Source: Symsagittifera roscoffensis
Lineage: Eukaryota; Xenacoelomorpha; Acoela; Convolutidae
Direction: 5' to 3'
Assembly (NCBI RefSeq): GCF_963678635.1
Contig: NC_087064.1
Span: forward strand, 75,170,213 to 75,234,212
DNA: 64,000 nucleotides
Part shown: positions 57,901 through 60,509 of the stretch, one piece after another
How positions within the stretch are numbered: position 1 is the first letter of the stretch
How the letters are laid out: each line of letters begins with the position of its first letter
The notes under the pieces: model-generated
Told to the model about the DNA's origin: nothing
What the model saw: the letters and a program-made list of their open reading frames with translations, nothing else
The model's database searches: none
Made by a program: the position numbers and the translations under genes

Positions 57901-58881
57901 TCGAAAGTTTATATGTTTCCAAGCTGAATGAAAGATTGGCCCATTGATCCAGTTTTCTTTAATTAGTTTGCTAAAATGAACAAGGTTGCTCGTATCAGGG
58001 CGAAGCCCTGAATGTTCCGACTGGCTATTAAGGTTTATGGAGAGGTAATAACATTTAAGAAAAATTTAAAAATAAAAAATGAAAAATTTTTTCTCTAAAA
58101 TTTGAAATTTTTTATGAAAATCATCACCCCACACGCCATATAAAGTACAAAAGGATAGATTTCGCTGCTTGTAACAAATCAATTATGGCAAACAAGCTTC
58201 GTTAAACCAATTTGGAACGATTTCTAAGACGGATTAAATCTCGCTTACGCGTTAATAGCGCGAAATATATCGCGTATTAATTGTCCCAAATTGGCCAAAA
58301 TGGCAATCTTTAAACCACCATAACTTTACAAAAAATGATCACAGGTGAAATATCTTTTCAAATTTGAGCTCAGGACAACAATACCTTTCGAATGATATAA
58401 AAAAATCCGTCAAAAATGGCTAGTTAAAAAGTCGAAATTTGTCTGAAGAAAAAAAAACCCACCCGAGCACAAATATTCCGTTACTTTTGTATCGAAAGTC
58501 GGAACAATAAAGTGCCAATCATAAACTCAAAGCGTTTTAACCGTATATATGAAAGTTGGAAACGTCTAAAATTTTGAATCATTTTTTTCGGTTTCTTTCT
58601 GTTACCTTTTTCCAACCTTGTCTTGGCCCTGTAATTTGGAAAAAATAAGCTATACGACCAACAGAGCGGAAGTTATGTATTGCATAGTCTGAATTGCATG
58701 GAAAATATAAATAAATAAGTGATGCTTGTTTGTATTTCAGGAGGTGATATCGCAAATCAACTCTATCCTGAAGGCGTGTTTTGTGGTGGTGCCCATCTAC
58801 AATGTGGGCCACGGATTCACTTACATCGCCTTTAATCAGATCCTCAACGACTTCTACCTCTCATTCGGACTCGACGAAAAG
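12870..58881 (+). CDS. ABCA-family full transporter gene (ABCA1/2/4/7-like), 24 coding exons, 3' part outside window
   Basis: A lipid-transporting ABC protein of the ABCA subfamily, an integral membrane protein that uses ATP to move lipids across membranes. Joined exons encode about 1,827 residues with phase kept at every junction: LRLLLWKN start and helix 1 (41-57), extracellular domain 1 (about 60-550), helices 2-6 (553-765), GPYGIPLPWYF (765 on), NBD1 (860-1085), an acidic linker, helix 7 (1305-1327), extracellular domain 2, and helices in exons 22-24. NBD1 has Walker A GHNGAGKST (886-894), Q-loop Gln933, Walker B LIILDE (1007-1012) and switch His1043. The signature reads LSSGV where ABCA proteins normally have LSGGM. 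The remaining membrane segments and NBD2 are not in the window. Family assignment is firm; the exact orthologue is not. Confidence 0.93.
13382..13584 (+). CDS. ABCA exon 2 (TM1, residues 34-101)
   Basis: After acceptor ttttag, encodes VVTLLETIIPLVIFIILVLM (first membrane helix), then MPSAG-like KHQPLVSAGLVP and VCINEKVCKPYG at the start of extracellular domain 1, with two cysteines as in the family. Donor tta|GTGAGT, two bases into codon 101. Confidence 0.93.
13626..13940. repeat. GC-rich hexamer microsatellite in ABCA intron 2
   Basis: Four or five copies of cccccg at about 13710-13735 followed by C-rich sequence to about 13790. Proline-rich open frames here are artefacts of the repeat. Confidence 0.8.
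13988..14172 (+). CDS. ABCA exon 3 (ECD1, residues 101-163)
   Basis: Acceptor gtgtttcag; one base completes Tyr101. Encodes HKLLNDLHSLHSELAAS... with FISRKELAAAGIDR, part of the first extracellular domain. The donor aaa|GTCAGT ends one base into codon 163, the only choice that keeps phase with exon 4. Confidence 0.85.
14401..14710 (+). mobile_element. tRNA-derived SINE-like element (family D)
   Basis: The head has an A-box-like tagcatagaggtagg (14412-14426) and B box ggttcgaacc (14453-14462). The T-arm does not pair well enough for a functional tRNA. It ends with the family tail gtgcaacttcgcctctgtgt at 14710, which recurs after other tRNA-like heads in this window. Lies in ABCA intron 3. Confidence 0.6.
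14944..15092 (+). CDS. ABCA exon 4 (ECD1, residues 163-212)
   Basis: Acceptor attttttag; encodes ..TVFLTNETFRLEARRLIDKY (one NxT glycosylation site) and LGRRFKEASEDNTGLFSEDK. Donor aag|GTTTGT, phase 0. Confidence 0.88.
15166..15607. repeat. Dispersed repeat family C, near full-length
   Basis: Starts with taagagtaatgaacgtagtgaagactctta, whose ends form a hairpin. The body has gcgaaaaaacgtgaacga, ttttctcaaattgggttaa and gaaattcaaagag blocks. It ends with the hairpin caatcttcgattg (15588-15600) then gctttgtt. A 106-codon open frame inside is not conserved between copies. Confidence 0.8.
15630..15920. repeat. Dispersed repeat family C, partial copy
   Basis: Matches the middle of family C (agtctgattttatcgaat, atttcccagcgaaataaaa, gttaagtttatcaaaa, tccttgcgttcattgactc) immediately downstream of the previous copy, without a clear 3' hairpin. 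Confidence 0.6.
16029..16116 (+). CDS. ABCA exon 5 (ECD1, residues 213-242)
   Basis: Acceptor gttgttttag; encodes LVMLMSLSDKTPELMQWLGF then LPEDTCDSL. Donor ag|GTAAGC after one base of codon 242. Found by phase and splice sites; too short to stand out as an open frame. Confidence 0.8.
16486..16570 (+). mobile_element. tRNA-like SINE head
   Basis: A-box-like tggcgcatcggtag (16492-16505) and B box gggttcaaatc (16535-16545) with a fair T-stem (TGCGG/TCGCA). The anticodon arm is replaced by a palindrome, caatcatatgattg, with only a 4-base loop, so it is not a usable tRNA gene. Located in ABCA intron 5. Confidence 0.5.
16720..16967 (+). CDS. ABCA exon 6 (ECD1, residues 242-324)
   Basis: Acceptor attgttgcag; encodes VDENYDRRKLTQAALEMWHQ then IQPDLCANYEKLTMQD ... 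MLQHWQSFLDKN ... VAE. Donor gag|GTCAGT, phase 0. Confidence 0.9.
16968..18050. other. ABCA intron 6, first part
   Basis: AT-rich intron sequence with no recognised exon. The open frames here (for example 17741-17950) lack splice-consistent or domain content. Confidence 0.4.
18060..18355. repeat. Dispersed repeat family C, 3' two thirds
   Basis: Blocks tgttacaaggaaagcaaattcc, gtgtaaaggtcaggaaaaacgtgat and gttttctcaaattggg, ending in hairpin ccaactgtctgttgg (18334-18348). Lies in ABCA intron 6. Confidence 0.75.
18488..19510 (+). mobile_element. Helitron-like element (family A), degenerate
   Basis: The start tctatgatatatttaaatg followed by cgggcttcactatctcg matches the other family A starts. 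It is followed by four or five diverged internal units of about 170 bp, each with a gctgtcagg..tact block and a gagatatggcgttttt-like block. No 3' hairpin/CTRR found, so probably truncated. Confidence 0.55.
19745..19965 (+). mobile_element. tRNA-like SINE element (family D)
   Basis: A-box-like gcgtcagtggtagag and B-box-like agtttcaatcc (19818-19828), ending with the family tail cagcttcgcctctctgt near 19963. Lies in ABCA intron 6. Confidence 0.5.
19970..20779. other. ABCA intron 6, unassigned stretch
   Basis: No exon or recognised repeat. T-rich, with short open frames (20066-20344) lacking identifiable content. Confidence 0.35.
20788..21000. mobile_element. MITE with 8-bp target duplication, copy 1
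   Basis: Terminal inverted repeats GGCTCTTTTCCAGTT...AACTGGAAAAGAGCC. Direct flanks aaaagttc (20780-20787) and agaagttc (21001-21008) are a one-mismatch 8-bp target duplication. The 213-bp element is homologous, in reverse orientation, to the one at 56236-56451. An 8-bp duplication fits hAT or another 8-bp superfamily. No coding capacity. Confidence 0.85.
21121..21306 (+). mobile_element. tRNA-derived SINE (family D), short
   Basis: The head contains A-box-like tggctgagtggatag, an anticodon-arm-like segment and B box ggttcgaatc (21176-21185). The tail gcgaggcgaagcttcctctgtgt ends at about 21305. Roughly 185 bp. Lies in ABCA intron 6. Confidence 0.6.
21330..21890 (+). repeat. Family C fragment followed by a SINE-like B-box unit
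   Basis: 21330-21548 matches family C and ends in hairpin ccaactgcctgttgg (21528-21542). After it, gtggttcgattccg at about 21690 is a strong B box. At 21805-21880 lies the block ttgcgataagcaaaggtattgctatcgggtactagac, a unit that recurs at 39482, 48749, 51985 and 56455. Confidence 0.55.
21985..22370 (+). mobile_element. tRNA-like SINE head with family G tail
   Basis: A-box-like ttagcttggtggtag (21992-22006) and B box gggttcaaatc (22035-22045). Followed at 22250-22350 by the cggcttagt...ggcctcttattgcatcg block that is tandemly repeated at 40235-40800. Lies in ABCA intron 6. Confidence 0.5.
22540..22826. repeat. Dispersed repeat family C, 3' part
   Basis: Blocks gtcacggaaaacgtgaatgacttctag, cccagcgga and gaaattcaaagagctttaa, ending in a CAAC/GTTG hairpin (22806-22818) and gctatgtt. 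Confidence 0.7.
22966..23103 (+). CDS. ABCA exon 7 (ECD1, residues 325-370)
   Basis: Acceptor tttttttttccag; encodes MSSTATTLRKLPVFLNNF then LQVSEAFRSYLKLKNPNAFE and SVLDV. Donor gtg|GTAAGT. Phase 0 at both ends, 46 codons. Confidence 0.88.
23293..23361 (+). CDS. ABCA exon 8 (ECD1, residues 371-393)
   Basis: Acceptor ctttgtttcag; encodes VTFLNVEFNGTEPNIEDLRK then TYP, with an NGT glycosylation site. Donor ccg|GTTAGA, phase 0. Short exon supported by splice sites and phase. Confidence 0.75.
23427..23634. mobile_element. Foldback element with repeated subterminal units
   Basis: The left end carries two copies of gacaattcgt(t)acaag. The right end carries four inverted copies (cttgttacgaattgtcgc type). 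The GC-rich centre contains cgctcgctccgctgcgctt. No transposase. Structure like a MITE or foldback transposon; the exact ends are uncertain. Lies in ABCA intron 8. Confidence 0.65.
24404..26300. repeat. Tandem duplication of about 970 bp in ABCA intron 8
   Basis: 24404-25365 and 25377-26300 align along their length. Both contain ctgtagtctgtttccgctcatcg, cctaaaatgctctagtagctgcggaaag, a family C segment (24640-25036; 25620-25992, with hairpin-like ccaactgtctattgg and ccagctatctgttgg), and end with aagtcagttctcttaatagtat. The second copy has a 12-base insertion near its start. Similar 69-70 codon open frames in both are not supported as genes. Confidence 0.9.
26770..26935 (+). CDS. ABCA exon 9 (ECD1, residues 394-449)
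   Basis: Acceptor gttttgtgtag; encodes NFLKMLDVFDRAACAMKLML then RDRDLDVFEGVATESEAVHL ... GNRILA. Donor cag|GTTCGA (weak but phase-correct), one base into codon 449. Confidence 0.88.
26985..27122 (+). mobile_element. tRNA-like SINE (family D), short
   Basis: B-box-like gtggttcaaactcg (27018-27031) and the family tail gatgcaaagctccgcttcatctctgtgt ending near 27121. Just inside ABCA intron 9. Confidence 0.45.
27334..27606 (+). mobile_element. Helitron-like 5' end (family A), truncated
   Basis: After a host A, TCTATTATATATTTAAATG starts at 27334 and continues with cgggcttcactatctcgcc and the aagctatatcatatactgcaa block. After about 150 bases it runs into unrelated sequence with a tctgtctgtctgtc microsatellite. 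The next copy starts at 27615. Confidence 0.6.
27615..28557 (+). mobile_element. Helitron-like non-autonomous element (family A), most complete copy
   Basis: The 5' end is TCTGTTATATATTTAAATG. Internal units of about 170 bp follow (ctgtcagggtactctc ... gagatatgacgttttta). The 3' end is gttaaaaattcgaa, then the hairpin GCACC-gga-GGTGC, attacacg and CTGA at 28554-28557. TC at the 5' end and a hairpin a few bases before CTRR are Helitron hallmarks. 943 bp, with no Rep/helicase frame. Lies in ABCA intron 9. Confidence 0.7.
28906..29017 (+). CDS. ABCA exon 10 (ECD1, residues 449-486)
   Basis: Acceptor ttctttttag; encodes GIVFDVDEQGRI-like sequence then HVSYKIRQSQSETAD and RFVRSSYW, matching the VKYKIRM...DGYWDPG region of ABCA1. 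Donor ctg|GTAACC two bases into Trp486. Confidence 0.9.
29386..29772. repeat. Dispersed repeat family C
   Basis: Starts taagagtaatgaacgtag; contains agttcattttctttgtcaaaaggaag and gaaattcaaagagctttaaggg. Ends with ccgactgtccgttgg, a stem with one G-T pair, then ctatgtt. Confidence 0.75.
29973..30261 (+). CDS. ABCA exon 11 (end of ECD1, TM2, residues 486-582)
   Basis: Acceptor gtttcaacag; encodes YPGTDTHGLNENNYYTYGFL then WVQDLVDRAI, YIQKFPAPCYDNDVF, membrane helix 2 MPLFMLLSWIYFSSVLVNAV (553-572) and the intracellular EKETRLKE motif. Donor gag|GTAAGA, phase 0. One of the best-conserved exons. Confidence 0.96.
30904..31254. repeat. Dispersed repeat family C
   Basis: Starts taagactagatgaacgtagtccagactctta; contains gcgaaagtgtaaaggtcacc and gaaattcaaagagcttta. 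Ends with caactgtctgttg then gctatatt at about 31235-31254. Confidence 0.75.
31700..31785 (-). mobile_element. tRNA-like SINE head on the minus strand
   Basis: Read on the minus strand: gggtagcagcggtaaattgg (A-box-like, about 31762-31782) and gatgttcgaggcc (B-box-like, 31721-31733) at tRNA-like spacing. On the other strand a second B-box match, gggttcgaatcgc, lies at about 31858-31870. Neither folds into a clear full tRNA. Confidence 0.45.
33035..33685. repeat. Dispersed repeat family B, copy 2 (longest)
   Basis: Starts ttccgaccattgaaattggg; contains ttttcacgcaaaatcatctacc, gagtgatatatcatatgaaagcc, tagtcgtgattcgaacca, and gaagcaagcgagcaggcttacaa. Ends with gatcggaacattctgtgcaacatgcacagtaaccgccatccttgtt. 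The same 3' block stands alone just before it at about 32990-33040 and again at 38865-39010. Confidence 0.75.
33790..34035. repeat. Dispersed repeat family C, degenerate
   Basis: Aligns with the middle and 3' part of family C (gtcggggtgaaaacgtggaaatggcg..., aaagagcttcgagttgatgtaa, aaaagtctgtcggctttgtt). The terminal stem is broken in this copy. Confidence 0.5.
36043..36484. repeat. Dispersed repeat family C, full-length reference copy
   Basis: The 5' hairpin is perfect: TAAGAGTC (36043-36050) pairs with GACTCTTA (36066-36073). The body contains ggtttgactttttatttcttttaagttcagttcatt, cgaacaggg, tttcccagcgaaataaaaagtttacctattgatgc and ttacttgcgttcattgactc. The 3' hairpin is ccaactgtgttgg followed by ctatgtt. 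No open frame is shared between copies. Confidence 0.85.
36754..36944 (+). CDS. ABCA exon 12 (TM3-TM4, residues 583-646)
   Basis: Acceptor ttttgtttag; encodes SMRMMGLTRTVHWAAWF then LHMQVTLLLLVLLIHFGNLL and LHMFFSIFCVAMICF, two membrane helices. Donor ctg|GTTAGT two bases into codon 646. Confidence 0.95.
37239..38060 (+). mobile_element. Helitron-like element (family A), degenerate
   Basis: Start-like ttattatatgtttaaattcgggcttcactatcttg at 37239, then the family A body and three or four internal units (ctatcagggtttccttgag; gttgggggctgtcttaggagttgcgaatc; gagatatgacatg). No terminal CTRR seen. Lies in ABCA intron 12. Confidence 0.55.
38315..38372. repeat. Short hairpin repeat (family H)
   Basis: gcatttcagtatcttctgcagtataaactgtggctcctcgaattgcta type unit with inverted ends. 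Related units lie at 24088-24135, 44212-44262 and 44868-44922. Confidence 0.6.
38865..39010. repeat. Family B 3' end, solitary
   Basis: tcatcagatcacgcagaaaaa...aaagactatggtcgaaatatcctctgctatttgcacagtaaccggctatccttgtt matches the 3' ends at 33560-33680 and 53890-54018. Confidence 0.7.
39475..39720. repeat. Hairpin unit (family E) with family G fragment
   Basis: A perfect 8-bp stem, ACCCTTGC (39482-39489) with GCAAGGGT (39495-39502), followed by attgcaatcgggtattaaac. Then ggcttgatggatttcggccc...ggcttcatattgcgtc, a family G fragment. Confidence 0.6.
39750..40227. repeat. Dispersed repeat family C
   Basis: Begins with a variant 5' end (gatatagtgaacactatataggtcttggtgat). Contains gaacgtggaaatggcgc and gtttctcaagttaagtt-type blocks. 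Ends with ccaatctttgattgg (40206-40220), a 6-bp stem in which the usual C-G pair is replaced by T-A, then ctatgttt. Confidence 0.8.
40232..40830. repeat. Tandem repeat of about 160 bp (family G)
   Basis: Three to four diverged units starting near 40232, 40398, 40553 and 40715. Each begins with a tgtgtg run and carries ttcggcttaataggtttcggcctata and tagtggcctcttattg-like blocks. Ends about 150 bp before ABCA exon 13. Confidence 0.7.
40977..41127 (+). CDS. ABCA exon 13 (TM5, residues 646-696)
   Basis: Acceptor tgtgttgtag; encodes FFISCIFNNSQVASAFTGIL then LVFLHVPFTFIHIVE. Donor gtg|GTGAGT, phase 0. Membrane segment plus loop as in the first ABCA membrane domain. Confidence 0.93.
41496..41700 (+). 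CDS. ABCA exon 14 (TM6, residues 697-765)
   Basis: Acceptor ttgattgcag; encodes CLIPVTPMAMGVKYFTIYE then IQKEGIQWHNL, and the helix MLIVDSVVYAFLAWYIEAI before RPG, matching the LSPVAFGFGCEYFALFEEQ...WYIEAVFPG region of ABCA1. Donor cag|GTCAGT one base into Gly765. Confidence 0.96.
41701..42970. other. ABCA intron 14, unassigned part
   Basis: No exon or recognised repeat. The 121-codon frame across the exon 14 boundary is an out-of-frame shadow. Confidence 0.4.
42978..43177. mobile_element. MITE with aacaatctcccc inverted ends, copy 1
   Basis: The left end ggatttacttaacaatctcgcccc (42978 on) is the inverse of the right end ggggtggagattgttaagtagatcc (ending about 43177). A second inverted pair lies at 43125-43177. 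About 200 bp, without coding capacity. Lies in ABCA intron 14. Confidence 0.7.
43190..43392. mobile_element. MITE of the same family, degenerate, with poly-G tract
   Basis: The right end gttgttaagtagatccgg (43372-43389) matches copy 1. It is preceded by a G-rich run (43349-43371, a run of over 12 G). The left end is not clear. Confidence 0.45.
43643..43926 (+). CDS. ABCA exon 15 (linker to NBD1, residues 765-859)
   Basis: Acceptor tggtttgtttag; encodes GPYGIPLPWYFPFMKSYWSS (cf. GQYGIPRPWYFPCTKSYW of ABCA1), then a Cys/Gly-rich acidic insert and DDLVLGVAIKSLSK, the first strand of NBD1. Donor aag|GTTAGT, phase 0. Confidence 0.95.
43948..44143. mobile_element. MITE of the aacaatctcccc family, copy with poly-C tract
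   Basis: Ends gaacccaagtgaataatctcccctc and gggggagattgtttattgggttc are inverted repeats. Flanks cgattt and cgattgg may be a short target duplication. A run of 15-16 C lies at 43991-44007. Begins only 22 bases after the ABCA exon 15 donor. Confidence 0.65.
44212..44262. repeat. Short hairpin repeat (family H), cleanest copy
   Basis: TAGCATTTC at the left and GAAATGCTA at the right enclose agtatcttccttagtattaactatggctcctc. Another copy is at 44868-44922. Confidence 0.7.
45215..46769 (+). CDS. ABCA exon 16 (NBD1, regulatory linker, TM7; residues 860-1378)
   Basis: A single 1,555-base exon. Starts KYKSAGKYALRGLTLNMYEG; Walker A GHNGAGKST (886-894), CPQHNVLFD with Q-loop Gln933, signature KLSSGVQRKLS (987-991 core), Walker B LIILDEPTSNVDP (Asp1011, Glu1012), switch-region STHFMDEA (His1043), then LGAGYHLTL. 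An acidic, Asn/Ser-rich linker of about 200 residues follows, then helix 7 (about 1305-1327) and the start of extracellular domain 2. LSSGV replaces the usual LSGGM and TSNVDP the usual TAGVDP; other ATPase residues are intact. Donor ctg|GTATGT, one base into codon 1378. Confidence 0.97.
47102..47326 (+). CDS. ABCA exon 17 (ECD2, residues 1378-1453)
   Basis: Acceptor ttcctcttag; encodes GPLDLVETLRLASGVGADCT then LLPGMNEQIFNDFTVPNF and QGTPVEQVLGSRDANASFSS (one NAS glycosylation site). Donor gga|GTATGT one base into a codon. Confidence 0.88.
47707..47818. repeat. 112-bp near-perfect hairpin (foldback element)
   Basis: Arms 47706-47757 and 47767-47818 are complementary. The core gggaattcaatcgcggacttta (47715-47736) pairs without mismatch with 47789-47810; about 10 bases form the loop. 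It is inserted in a family C segment (agttcagttcatttcc before it). Either a very short foldback MITE or an RNA hairpin. Confidence 0.75.
48745..48830. repeat. Family E unit
   Basis: tacccttcctataagcaagggtattgtaatcggatactagactttttgcccg...ctttgttcacagg, a diverged copy of the 39482 hairpin unit. Preceded by the family D tail cgaagctcagcttcgccctcggtgt. Lies in ABCA intron 17. Confidence 0.55.
49150..49620 (+). mobile_element. SINE-like unit with B box and family D tail
   Basis: B-box-like gtggtttaaatccgacc at about 49177-49193. Then a body shared with 56580-56970 (gtttgagacgacag..., cttaattcccacagaaag, agttcgacttctttct). Ends with gtggtgcgatgttcagcttcgcctgtgtt. Confidence 0.5.
49732..49773 (+). 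CDS. Probable 42-nt ABCA mini-exon (residues 1453-1467)
   Basis: Acceptor cccattttcag and donor ata|GTAAGT flank 42 bases that enter at the phase left by exon 17 and exit at the phase needed by the next exon. They encode about TDHQPIVGMRSSSN. Exons 17 and 50537 also join in phase without it, so it may be constitutive, alternative or spurious. It falls in a poorly conserved part of the second extracellular domain. Confidence 0.5.
50537..50762 (+). CDS. ABCA exon 19 (ECD2, residues 1467-1542)
   Basis: Acceptor ttgttttag; encodes TVAHYCEDTGHRCEECSN then VLKCHNMTSSVGYEQFVFDT and VVDVSEESSRFGF. The cysteine cluster resembles the disulphide-bearing part of ABCA second extracellular domains. Donor ccg|GTAAGA, two bases into Arg1542. 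Confidence 0.9.
50935..51300. repeat. Dispersed repeat family C, degenerate
   Basis: ttcatttgctaaaaggaaggcaaact, gcccgaaaaaacgtgaacggcttctag and tttctcaactggggttaatttta blocks. The terminal hairpin is eroded (tttgtctgttgcttg). A further partial copy lies at 51655-51960. Lies in ABCA intron 19. Confidence 0.55.
51985..52055. repeat. Family E unit
   Basis: ttagcaagggtgttgcgttcgggtactagattttttt...aataactttgttcacagaatgg. Right half of the family E unit; the left arm of the hairpin is lost. Confidence 0.5.
52475..52675 (+). mobile_element. tRNA-like SINE (family D)
   Basis: gtaaggcgcttgtctctg followed by B-box-like caggggttcgtg (about 52512-52523). Ends with acgctagctccgctttgactctgtgt at about 52670. 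Another tail copy is at 52895-52935. Confidence 0.45.
53160..53275. repeat. Repeat shared with 30420-30540
   Basis: cagcgtagtgtaatactac, aacctaagtcgcaaag and tttggtggca blocks occur in the same order and spacing in both places. Confidence 0.65.
53440..54020. repeat. Dispersed repeat family B, copy 3
   Basis: tttttgttttccacgcaaaatcaggtaccacaaataatgatcg, taatatatcatattaaagccc, cagtcgtgattcgaaccacg, gccagcgagcaggcctacaa, ending ggtcggaacattctgtggtacttgcacagtaaccggctatccttgtt. Ends about 220 bp before the next ABCA exon. Confidence 0.75.
54244..54343 (+). CDS. ABCA exon 20 (ECD2, residues 1542-1575)
   Basis: Acceptor ttgatgtttag; encodes (R)YGGLVFKDYVYEPGMVADLP then DIYNSLFSKQQAK, matching the RYGG motif of ABCA second extracellular domains. 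Donor aag|GTACCT, phase 0. Confidence 0.92.
54576..54751 (+). CDS. ABCA exon 21 (ECD2, residues 1576-1634)
   Basis: Acceptor gctttccag; encodes VYYNSKGYHSIPIYVNAANN then AILRANL and REFGITTYSQPI, corresponding to VWFNNKGWHA...NVAHNAILRA...YGITVISQPL of ABCA1. Donor cat|GTAAGC two bases into Met1634. Confidence 0.95.
55180..55392. repeat. Family C fragment
   Basis: 3' half of family C (aaaacccgaaagttgaaatg, ctctgagttcatgg), ending cctgtctgttggctatgtt with a broken stem. Lies in ABCA intron 21. Confidence 0.5.
55512..55802 (+). CDS. ABCA exon 22 (TM8-TM9, residues 1634-1731)
   Basis: Acceptor tatgcttacag; encodes DHGNDVVVAMLVLTGFSSL then PASFLMHLVYERTHKMKHLQ, LVSGMHPVVYWLSNFVWDL and IPIFLSYVIMVSIGV. 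Strong match to the [25 protein letters not shown] region of ABCA1, including the E-R intracellular helix. Donor tgt|GTAAGT two bases into codon 1731. Confidence 0.96.
56236..56451. mobile_element. MITE with 8-bp target duplication, copy 2
   Basis: Inverted ends GGCTCTTTTCCAGTT and AACTGGAAAAGAGCT. Flanks gcaatgtt (56228-56235) and gcaatgtg (56452-56459) form an 8-bp target duplication with one mismatch. Internal sequence is the reverse complement of copy 1 (cgtgttattacggctaaatgcgtgatgttacgctgta). Lies in ABCA intron 22. Confidence 0.85.
56455..56970 (+). mobile_element. Family E unit plus SINE-like body with family D tail
   Basis: gcaaccgggtactagacttttttccg...ctgttcacagac at 56462-56510. 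Then a body homologous to 49310-49620 with B-box-like aaagttcgattccagtc (about 56637-56653). Ends with atcgcaaatggtgcgaaggtcagctttgactctgtgtt at about 56972. The order of parts matches 48745-49620 loosely, suggesting one composite element. Confidence 0.5.
57320..57440. repeat. Short direct duplication
   Basis: tacatgtgttagtacgattttt.gttctagaactgttatt occurs at 57321-57360 and again, slightly changed, at 57398-57437. Lies in ABCA intron 22, about 150 bp before exon 23. Confidence 0.85.
57583..57730 (+). CDS. ABCA exon 23 (TM10-TM11, residues 1731-1780)
   Basis: Acceptor gtcgttttttag; encodes WAVIPSMYLFSFVFNEPATA then YVGLGVSNLLTGVIMVII and FDTVVRND (cf. [24 protein letters not shown] in ABCA1). 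Donor gat|GTGAGT, phase 0. Confidence 0.96.
57840..58640. repeat. Family C, interrupted copy
   Basis: The family C beginning (gcgcgaaaaaagaacgacttttaatttttcgaaag, cagttttctttaatta) at 57870-57970 and its end (cataaactcaaagcgttttaa, ccttttccaaccttgtcttgg) at 58515-58626 are separated by about 500 bp of unrelated AT-rich sequence, probably an insertion. Confidence 0.45.
58741..58881 (+). CDS. ABCA exon 24 (membrane domain 2, residues 1781-1827), last exon in window
   Basis: Acceptor tttgtatttcag; encodes EVISQINSILKACFVVVPIY then NVGHGFTYIAFNQILNDFYL and SFGLDEK, corresponding to [23 protein letters not shown] of ABCA1. Donor aag|GTCAGC, phase 0. No further exon was found in the remaining 5.1 kb, so the last membrane segment and NBD2 are downstream. 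Confidence 0.95.
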
Positions 58882-58978
58882 GTCAGCAGTCCAGACAAAT
58901 AGTCACTGGAAAGTTAGAGTTAGAGGAAACTTATAAGCTTCTAGGGTACAGTATAATCGCCAAAATGGACGAGAGCTG

Positions 58979-59103
58979 AATGGTTGCCTTGGCATATCGG
59001 ACAAAGACATTTCAGCTGATTTCAAAATGCCTTATTAATGAATGGTTGCCTTGACATATTGGACAAAGACATTTCAGCTGATTTCAAAATGCCTTATTAA
59101 CCA
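58979..59103. repeat. 62-bp tandem duplication
   Basis: The unit gaatggttgccttggcatat...tcaaaatgccttattaa is present twice, at 58979 and 59040, with two differences. Confidence 0.92.
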
Positions 59104-59225
59104 AAATAAGTAAGGCATTTCAGCCAAAGACTTTACGCTGCTATTTGGCTATTTGAGTGCTTTATTTTTAAGCTTTTGATTGGCATTCACATATTTTGTT
59201 GTTGCGTTCCTGATTTTTTTTCAGG

Positions 59226-59615
59226 CTATGAGAGTCTTTCGACAATTTTATTTTTTTCATCTTTCAAACGCGAGATCAATCTTAGCGAAACTAGATGTTT
59301 TCTTGCATTAAACTTGTTGAAACTGTCATTCCATCCTTCGACAGCATTGTTAGTTCGATATTCATCATGAACCATTTTATGAACATTCCATTCGACCACC
59401 GCATATTTTGGCTCAACTCTTTGAGCACCTCGCACTGGACAAACGTATGTCTCCTCGAAGTAATCGCATATTTGCTGAAATGATTCCGACAAGTCCTCTT
59501 TTCGCAACTCTTGGAATCCGAACATAACGTCGTCTTTTGGCACAGTTGCGAGGCAAATGAGTTTTTCTTTTAGATCAAATTCATCTTCATCTAAATAATT
59601 CCTTTGGCGTTCCAT
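59226..59615 (-). pseudogene. Mutator-like (MULE) transposase C-terminal remnant
   Basis: A 129-codon minus-strand frame with YFEETYVCPV, WNVHKMVHDEYRTNNAVEGW and FNKFNARKH. The spacing 'YF..TYV ... WNV ... RTNNAVEGWH' is the C-terminal signature of MULE/FLYWCH-type transposases of invertebrates. The catalytic DDE segment that should lie upstream is missing, so it is a fragment. It sits in the ABCA intron after exon 24, on the opposite strand. Confidence 0.7.
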
Positions 59616-59676
59616 TTTTTGTTCATTGTGTCATACCGTTTTGCCAAAATCTTCTTCAGAAAAAAGTGTTGCTCGA

Positions 59677-59950
59677 TCATTTTTTTGTATCTGGTTTCCA
59701 ACGCATCATTTCCAAATCTTTATAGATGGGTACAAAAATAAGTAAATTGCTTTCAAATTTGAGCGAATTGTTTATAAATGTATCAGGTATAGCATTTGTC
59801 CTACCAGAAGCACGAATGATGTCGAAATCAACATAGTTGAGATCATTGAAAGTCTTTATTACAGAAAAGATTTCATGCGTTCCACGTTTATGCAATATCT
59901 CAATTAGCAAATGCACTAAAATCTCAAAAATGCACTATCTTAAAAAGCCG
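59677..59950 (-). repeat. Unknown coding-like repeated module, copy 1 (open)
   Basis: The minus strand encodes EILHKRGTHEIFSVIKTF then NDLNYVDFDIIRASGRTNAI in a 79-codon open frame. The same peptide pattern recurs at 59960-60170, 60540-60800 and 63030-63320. I do not recognise the family. Confidence 0.5.
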
Positions 59951-59959
59951 TTGATCGAT

Positions 59960-60180
59960 CATTTGGTTTCTATCAGATTCCTTTTCCGAATCTTTACATA
60001 GATGGATGTAAAAATAGTTGAATCGCTGTCAGATAGTTCCAGGTTAACATTCGACCAGCCAGAAATTCGATTGATGTCCAGTTCAACATGTTAAAGGTTT
60101 CTGCAAGCCTTAGTCGAAGTTATGGCTCTACGAGCTCCACGAATCTGCAGTATCTTAAAAGTTCCTCTCCAATCCAAGCT
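59960..60180 (-). repeat. Unknown coding-like repeated module, copy 2 (diverged)
   Basis: The minus strand reads KILQIRGARRAITSTKACRNL, a stop, then HVELDINRISGWSN, a diverged version of the 59.8 kb module. Confidence 0.45.
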
Positions 60181-60509
60181 TCTCTGAAGATTTCAATTGA
60201 GTTTCGTTGAACGTTATTTGGAAAATGTAAAGCGTTAAAGTTACTCGTTTTCGATCTGTATACTGTCAATTTTTGCTTTCATTTTGTTTGGCCAGCTTTC
60301 TTTGTAATCATTTTAAAAGGAATAGTTTTCTTCTAAATGTCACCTATAGAAAATGGCGTCATATCGACAAGATTCATAAATTTTATGCGTCAAGATCACT
60401 GCCGACTCTTTTGCAATTACATTTTTCTCGTCTTGGTGTGCTTTTCGATTGGCAATTGTTCGATTTTCCTTCTATGGCATTTCGTTAAGCTCAGTAATCA
60501 TCGACTGAA